Positions 60,337 through 64,000 of a DNA stretch of 64,000 bases are shown in pieces. Below the pieces are notes generated by a model. That model was not told where the DNA came from. It worked only from the letters and a program-made list of their open reading frames with translations, and did no database searches. Made by a program: the position numbers and the translations under genes. Position 1 is the first letter of the stretch. The number at the start of each line of letters is the position of its first letter. This DNA is from a virus: IMG/VR virus record IMGVR_UViG_3300024261_000008, positions 62,001-126,000 of that record. One strand, given 5' to 3'.

Positions 60337-61724
60337 AAATCACCTATCTGTGGTTCGCTGAAGTTACTTATTATATAGTTTTGATTCTTATTAGTTTTAT
60401 TAAATTCATTATCCAGTTCTAGGCCAGTAAATTTCTGTACAATAGTTTTTTCATTAAGTTTATGGTCTTTAATTAAAATTACATTTTCTAGTTCTTCTAT
60501 TGGATGTTCGTATCTAATATTGCCTTCTAATAATATTATCTTGTGATTCATTAATAAAGATTCTAATACTACTACAGGACAAGGGTCACGGTTACTAGTT
60601 AACATAAAATAGTCTAATTTTTCTAGTTGTCTATACGGGTTTTCTGTTACAGGCAGGCAGGAAAGATTTGCTTCATTATGCGGAAATTCTCCTCCTATCC
60701 AAATGAAATCATATTCGGGATTATTCTTTGCTAGTAAAGCAAATAATCTGGGATTTTTGCGACTACATACAGTACCGCACATTCCTATTTTAATACGTTT
60801 GTTTTTTCTTGTTCTTTTTTTAGTTTTTAAAATTTTAGCTTGACGAGTAGGATGTATAAATTCTGGAACCAGTTTACATTTTTCTTTAATCTCTGGTGGT
60901 AAATTAAAGTTTTGCATTATTTTATCTGCTACAAAATACGTAGATTTAAACTGTGATATCAGTGTTATAATTTCTTTTCTGTTTGAGCCAAAACATCTGT
61001 ATAGATCATTATAGGTCTCATGGAGATGTAATATTGTACGACTTAGATATTTTTCAAAAACTTTATAGTCTTTAGTTATCCTAGTCATAGAGTTTGAGTA
61101 AATCAATCTGGGTTCATTAGCATCTAATATGTCTTTAAGTATATTGGTATTGCCAAAGTAGTATAGCTTTTGTATAGATTTGTGTAATTTGAAACAGTTT
61201 GAGGGGAAAATATCTAACCATACAACTTTCTCTCCTTTATCAACAAGCCAATTAGCTAAATCTTGTAAGTAAAAAGGAGCACCTGTTCTGCTAGTATGGT
61301 GATTCACTAGAACAATAGCATCATCGTCAAAAAATATTTCTTGCTCTATTAAAAACTTATTTAGTTCTTGATAAGACATGCCTATATCCCATAATCTACC
61401 TTCTCCATAACCATGCTGCATGAAGTGGGAACTAGGACATTTTAGCCTCTTTATCTCCGGGTTAATAAATAAATATATATCAGAATCGAAACTACTAGGT
61501 AATTCAAGAAGTGTCTTGTGATACAGATTTTTAGTAGACCTGTTTTCTTTTTGTCCCGACATTAAATAGTGCAGATATAAATCAAATTTATTAAACAGTA
61601 GGTTCTCTTGCAGGTCTGGGTTTACGTCTAAATACTCTATATGATTAAAGTCCGGCTCCAGTGTCCTCACAGATTTATAGAGGATGGACTGCTCGTCGAT
61701 ACATTTTTTGAAATGTTTTCGCAT
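60333..61724 (-). CDS. GT4-like glycosyltransferase
   Basis: 463 residues. An N-terminal extension of about 130 residues (EYLDVNPDLQENLL, DSDIYLFINPEIKRL, HGYGEGRLWDIG) looks like short helical repeats that occur in sugar-cluster proteins. The GT-B part has VLVNHHTSRTGAPFYLQDLA, HLHETYNDLYR, and MCGTVCSRKNPRLFALLA (hinge). The donor site reads MLTSNRDPCPVVVLESLLMNHKI, the D/E...E pattern of GT4. It overlaps the RmlC-like gene by 58 bases at its start. Confidence 0.75.
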   Translation of the reverse strand: MRKHFKKCIDEQSILYKSVRTLEPDFNHIEYLDVNPDLQENLLFNKFDLYLHYLMSGQKENRSTKNLYHKTLLELPSSFDSDIYLFINPEIKRLKCPSSHFMQHGYGEGRLWDIGMSYQELNKFLIEQEIFFDDDAIVLVNHHTSRTGAPFYLQDLANWLVDKGEKVVWLDIFPSNCFKLHKSIQKLYYFGNTNILKDILDANEPRLIYSNSMTRITKDYKVFEKYLSRTILHLHETYNDLYRCFGSNRKEIITLISQFKSTYFVADKIMQNFNLPPEIKEKCKLVPEFIHPTRQAKILKTKKRTRKNKRIKIGMCGTVCSRKNPRLFALLAKNNPEYDFIWIGGEFPHNEANLSCLPVTENPYRQLEKLDYFMLTSNRDPCPVVVLESLLMNHKIILLEGNIRYEHPIEELENVILIKDHKLNEKTIVQKFTGLELDNEFNKTNKNQNYIISNFSEPQIGDL

Positions 61725-62212
61725 GATTTTTTATCTCTTTGTGATATAACGCTAGGCGTTGCCACAGGCCAAATAATATTAAATGCAGGGTCACACCAGC
61801 AATGCCCCATATCGTGCTTAGGTTCGTATACAGAATCTTGTTGATGGTAAAGTTTACAACTTTCCTGTACAAAAAACCCATGACCACAATTTGGAGGAAT
61901 GTAAATACTGTTTAATTTTTCAGAATCAATAGTGGTTCCAAAATATTGATTGTATGTTTCACTCTCTGGTCTTAAGTCTACACATACAATATACACCTTA
62001 CCGGCAAGACAACTAATTAATTTTCCATAAGGAGTCTGGTGTATTCCAGAAATTGTACCGACTGTAGCTTCTTCATAATTTGTTTGAAATGCAACAAATT
62101 GAGGTAGAGCACAACGCTTGTACATTTCTGCAAACACTCCAAGGTGTCTCTGCTTTATCTCTGGATACATTACTACGCAGCCTAAAATAAAAGTGTCTCT
62201 AATCTCAATCAT
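61667..62212 (-). CDS. RmlC-like dTDP-sugar 3,5-epimerase
   Basis: 181 residues, the usual length. SGIHQTPYGKLISCLAGKV (H58 as catalytic His) with VCVDLRPESETYNQYFG and IYIPPNCGHGFFV matches the cupin fold of dTDP-4-dehydrorhamnose 3,5-epimerases. CWCDPAFNIIWP is the late motif. The C-terminal ~25 residues overlap the next gene. It would epimerise a 4-keto sugar nucleotide, made by the epimerase/dehydratase at 62214 or by a host enzyme. Confidence 0.8.
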   Translation of the reverse strand: MIEIRDTFILGCVVMYPEIKQRHLGVFAEMYKRCALPQFVAFQTNYEEATVGTISGIHQTPYGKLISCLAGKVYIVCVDLRPESETYNQYFGTTIDSEKLNSIYIPPNCGHGFFVQESCKLYHQQDSVYEPKHDMGHCWCDPAFNIIWPVATPSVISQRDKKSCENISKNVSTSSPSSINL

Positions 62213-62213
62213 T

Positions 62214-63203
62214 TTAATTTTTCCAGTAAGAATAAATATTTTTATCTATTTCATAAAAAGGCCAAATGAACCTTTCACGTTTAGGTTGCTTTTTAGCCCA
62301 ATCCCACATATCAACTAGACCTTCTTTTAGATCGGTCTTGTGTTCAAAATCTAATAAGTCTATAGATTTTTGGTAAGTAGCGAAAGCATGTTTTACTTCG
62401 TGTCTACTCTCTAAATGTTTTTTAGAACCATCTCCTATGATATTTAACAAAGTGTCACAGGCGAAATTTATAGAAAATTCTTTCATTCCTCCTAGATTAA
62501 TAATTTGCTTAGATGCTCTGGAGTCAACCGCTGATTTAAATAGTGGTTCTACGCTGTCATTAATATGGCTGAATGCTCTTGTCTGATGACCATCTCCAAA
62601 TATAGTCATAGGTTCATTGTTTAATGCCTGATACATCCATATTCCTAATACGTTTCTGTATTTATCCCAAATGTTCTGTTTGCGACCATAAACATTATGG
62701 GGTCTAATAACACACCAATCTAAACCGTGTTGCTCTCCTGCTATGCGTATATCGCACTCAGCAGCATATTTAGCGACTCCATATGGATCAATAGGCATAG
62801 GCTGCATATCTTCATCGAATGGTGCTTCTAAGTTACCATATGTAGCCATAGTAGAAGTAAATACAAGTCTCTCTACTCCATTCATGATACAGCAGTTGAC
62901 CACATTTGCGGTTGCCTTGAGATTATTTTCATAATTAAAACATCTAATAAAAGGACTCAATCCTTCCGCTGCATAAGCGGCTAGATGAAATACATAATCC
63001 GGTTTAATTCTAGCAAAATAGTTCTTAAAGTCAGAGTGGTTGCAACTAATTTTATTATGGTTTACGCGAGGGTCTATATTGTTTTCATATCCTCCACTCA
63101 TATCATCAGCACCATAGACTATCCAATCTGTACTATCTAATATATAGTCTGCTAAGTTAGAGCCTAGAAGTCCAGCATTACCAGTTATTAAGCATTTTGT
63201 CAT
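62214..63203 (-). CDS. NAD-dependent sugar-nucleotide epimerase/dehydratase
   Basis: 329 residues of the extended short-chain dehydrogenase group. GNAGLLGSN (residues 8-16, GxxGxxG), FTSTMATYG (T116-T118) and the Y141-x3-K145 pair (YGVAKYAAE) are all present. WCVIRPHNVYGRKQN and FGDGHQTRAFSHINDSV follow the GalE/RmlB pattern. It acts on a UDP- or dTDP-sugar. It lies 1 base from the RmlC-like gene and 8 bases from GT2. Confidence 0.88.
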   Translation of the reverse strand: MTKCLITGNAGLLGSNLADYILDSTDWIVYGADDMSGGYENNIDPRVNHNKISCNHSDFKNYFARIKPDYVFHLAAYAAEGLSPFIRCFNYENNLKATANVVNCCIMNGVERLVFTSTMATYGNLEAPFDEDMQPMPIDPYGVAKYAAECDIRIAGEQHGLDWCVIRPHNVYGRKQNIWDKYRNVLGIWMYQALNNEPMTIFGDGHQTRAFSHINDSVEPLFKSAVDSRASKQIINLGGMKEFSINFACDTLLNIIGDGSKKHLESRHEVKHAFATYQKSIDLLDFEHKTDLKEGLVDMWDWAKKQPKRERFIWPFYEIDKNIYSYWKN

Positions 63204-63211
63204 TGTTGCCT

Positions 63212-63982
63212 CTATATCATTTTAGAATTATTTATTGGGTTGTGCTTCGGTTGATTTTGCCATTTAGTAGCAAAAAACTTTTTACATTCTGCCTCTATCG
63301 ACTGCTCTTTAACTTTAGCTTCTGTACTCTTTCTGCTTACTGAAACGAAATGATAAAAGGCACATTCATAAGTTCTTAGCATTTTCCATCCGTTGAGTTC
63401 ACACTTTAAGAAAAAATCCCAATCAGTGTATGAACCTGTTAAGGTAGGATATTCTATATCAAAACCTCCACAAGACATATAATTCAACCTACTCATATAT
63501 ATGGGATAGGTAGAGCCTGTGTCTTCAATCAGGTCTTTCCTTTGGGACTTTTCAAACTTCCAAAAACCTTCTAGGTCAAATTTTGCTGGGTCTTTACCAC
63601 AGTCCTTAATAATAAACTGACTAAACATACTGTTGTAAGGTTCAATCTGGTTAGGTGCTATGACTGAATTTGTGACATCTAGCTTTCCCAAAATAGTGTC
63701 CCATTCCTTGGGGAAAACATTGTCATCATTTGTAATAAGCACACGCTTATTTTTAGCTAAAGACACTCCAAGGTTTTGTGCTCTGGTCATTCCAACATTG
63801 TTAGGTAGGACGACAGGGTGTATTTGGCTGTAGTATTTACTGAGAACATCTGTATTGACCTCAAGGGTTCCATCAACAACAACTAATATCTCGTTGAGTT
63901 TTTCCTGTCCTTCAATAACAGACCGTAAACATAAGTCTAATGCTTGAGGAGTCTTAAATGTTGGTATAATTACACTAATCAT
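63212..63982 (-). CDS. GT2-family glycosyltransferase
   Basis: 256 residues. MISVIIPTFKTPQALDLCLR, ILVVVDGT, NVGMTRAQNLG and RVLITNDDN (DxD-like metal site) are the GT-A family 2 order. SYTDWDFFLKCELNGW is the acceptor-site motif (ED/D-W-D-x). The gene is complete, but only 18 bases remain to the window edge, so the upstream gene and promoter are not seen. It is the first gene of the sugar cluster that runs left to the sulfotransferase. Confidence 0.9.
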   Translation of the reverse strand: MISVIIPTFKTPQALDLCLRSVIEGQEKLNEILVVVDGTLEVNTDVLSKYYSQIHPVVLPNNVGMTRAQNLGVSLAKNKRVLITNDDNVFPKEWDTILGKLDVTNSVIAPNQIEPYNSMFSQFIIKDCGKDPAKFDLEGFWKFEKSQRKDLIEDTGSTYPIYMSRLNYMSCGGFDIEYPTLTGSYTDWDFFLKCELNGWKMLRTYECAFYHFVSVSRKSTEAKVKEQSIEAECKKFFATKWQNQPKHNPINNSKMI

Positions 63983-64000
63983 ATTGTCTGTAGTATTCTC

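Noticed and set aside
1-64000. tRNA genes, CRISPR arrays, insertion sequences, lysis cassette
   Set aside because: None could be recognised by eye; gaps between genes are too short for most of these, and no computational search was possible.

Overview
The window reads as part of a large, AT-rich double-stranded DNA tailed phage genome. Genes are packed tightly, there is no gene-free stretch longer than about 100 bases, and stop/start overlaps (ATGA, GTGA, TAATG) are common. The likely host is a planctomycete. The main evidence is a complete DUF1559-type pseudopilin gene (47042-48115), a family typical of Planctomycetes, inside the phage replication operon. A short-anchored membrane protein at 31040-32059 is also reminiscent of planctomycete membrane proteins. 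The genetic code looks standard; TAA, TAG and TGA all act as stops.

Right-pointing virion block (1-31100). It holds a tape-measure-like protein open at the left edge (1-9138), a tail fibre with a YadA-like 14-residue beta-roll (9149-13744), three structural proteins of unknown family of 593, 1914 and 3030 residues, and a small zinc-finger protein. The 1914-residue protein has a baseplate-hub-like N-terminus. The 3030-residue protein has a cysteine-rich segment.

Left-pointing block (31040-63982). Read in its own direction, from right to left, it holds: (i) a glycan cluster at 63982-59749 (GT2, sugar-nucleotide epimerase, RmlC-like epimerase, GT4-like, sulfotransferase-like); (ii) nucleotide metabolism (dCMP deaminase, class II ribonucleotide reductase) with PhoH and an HNH protein; (iii) small regulators and hypotheticals; (iv) recombination and replication genes: RecA/UvsX, a Vsr-like nuclease, DnaB-like helicase, primase, dNMP kinase, the DUF1559 pseudopilin, a RecB/Cas4-like nuclease, a DnaE polymerase split into two genes with a DnaQ-like exonuclease and a 72-residue protein between them, and SSB; (v) a hairpin terminator, then a second glycosyltransferase operon (40689-34663); (vi) a homing endonuclease, a candidate single-strand annealing protein, a zinc-ribbon protein, a methyltransferase and the membrane protein.

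The phage appears to carry its own replisome (primase, helicase, C-family polymerase in parts, proofreading exonuclease, SSB), a recombination set, an oxygen-independent dNTP supply and two sugar-modification clusters. Five strong sigma-70-like promoters (TTGACN, 16-17 bases, TATAAT-like) punctuate the left-pointing block. Each overlaps the end of the gene before it or starts within a few bases of it. The two blocks converge at 31040-31100, where a hexamer-like repeat encodes low-complexity protein tails on both strands. No tRNA, CRISPR array, insertion sequence or lysis cassette was recognised by eye.
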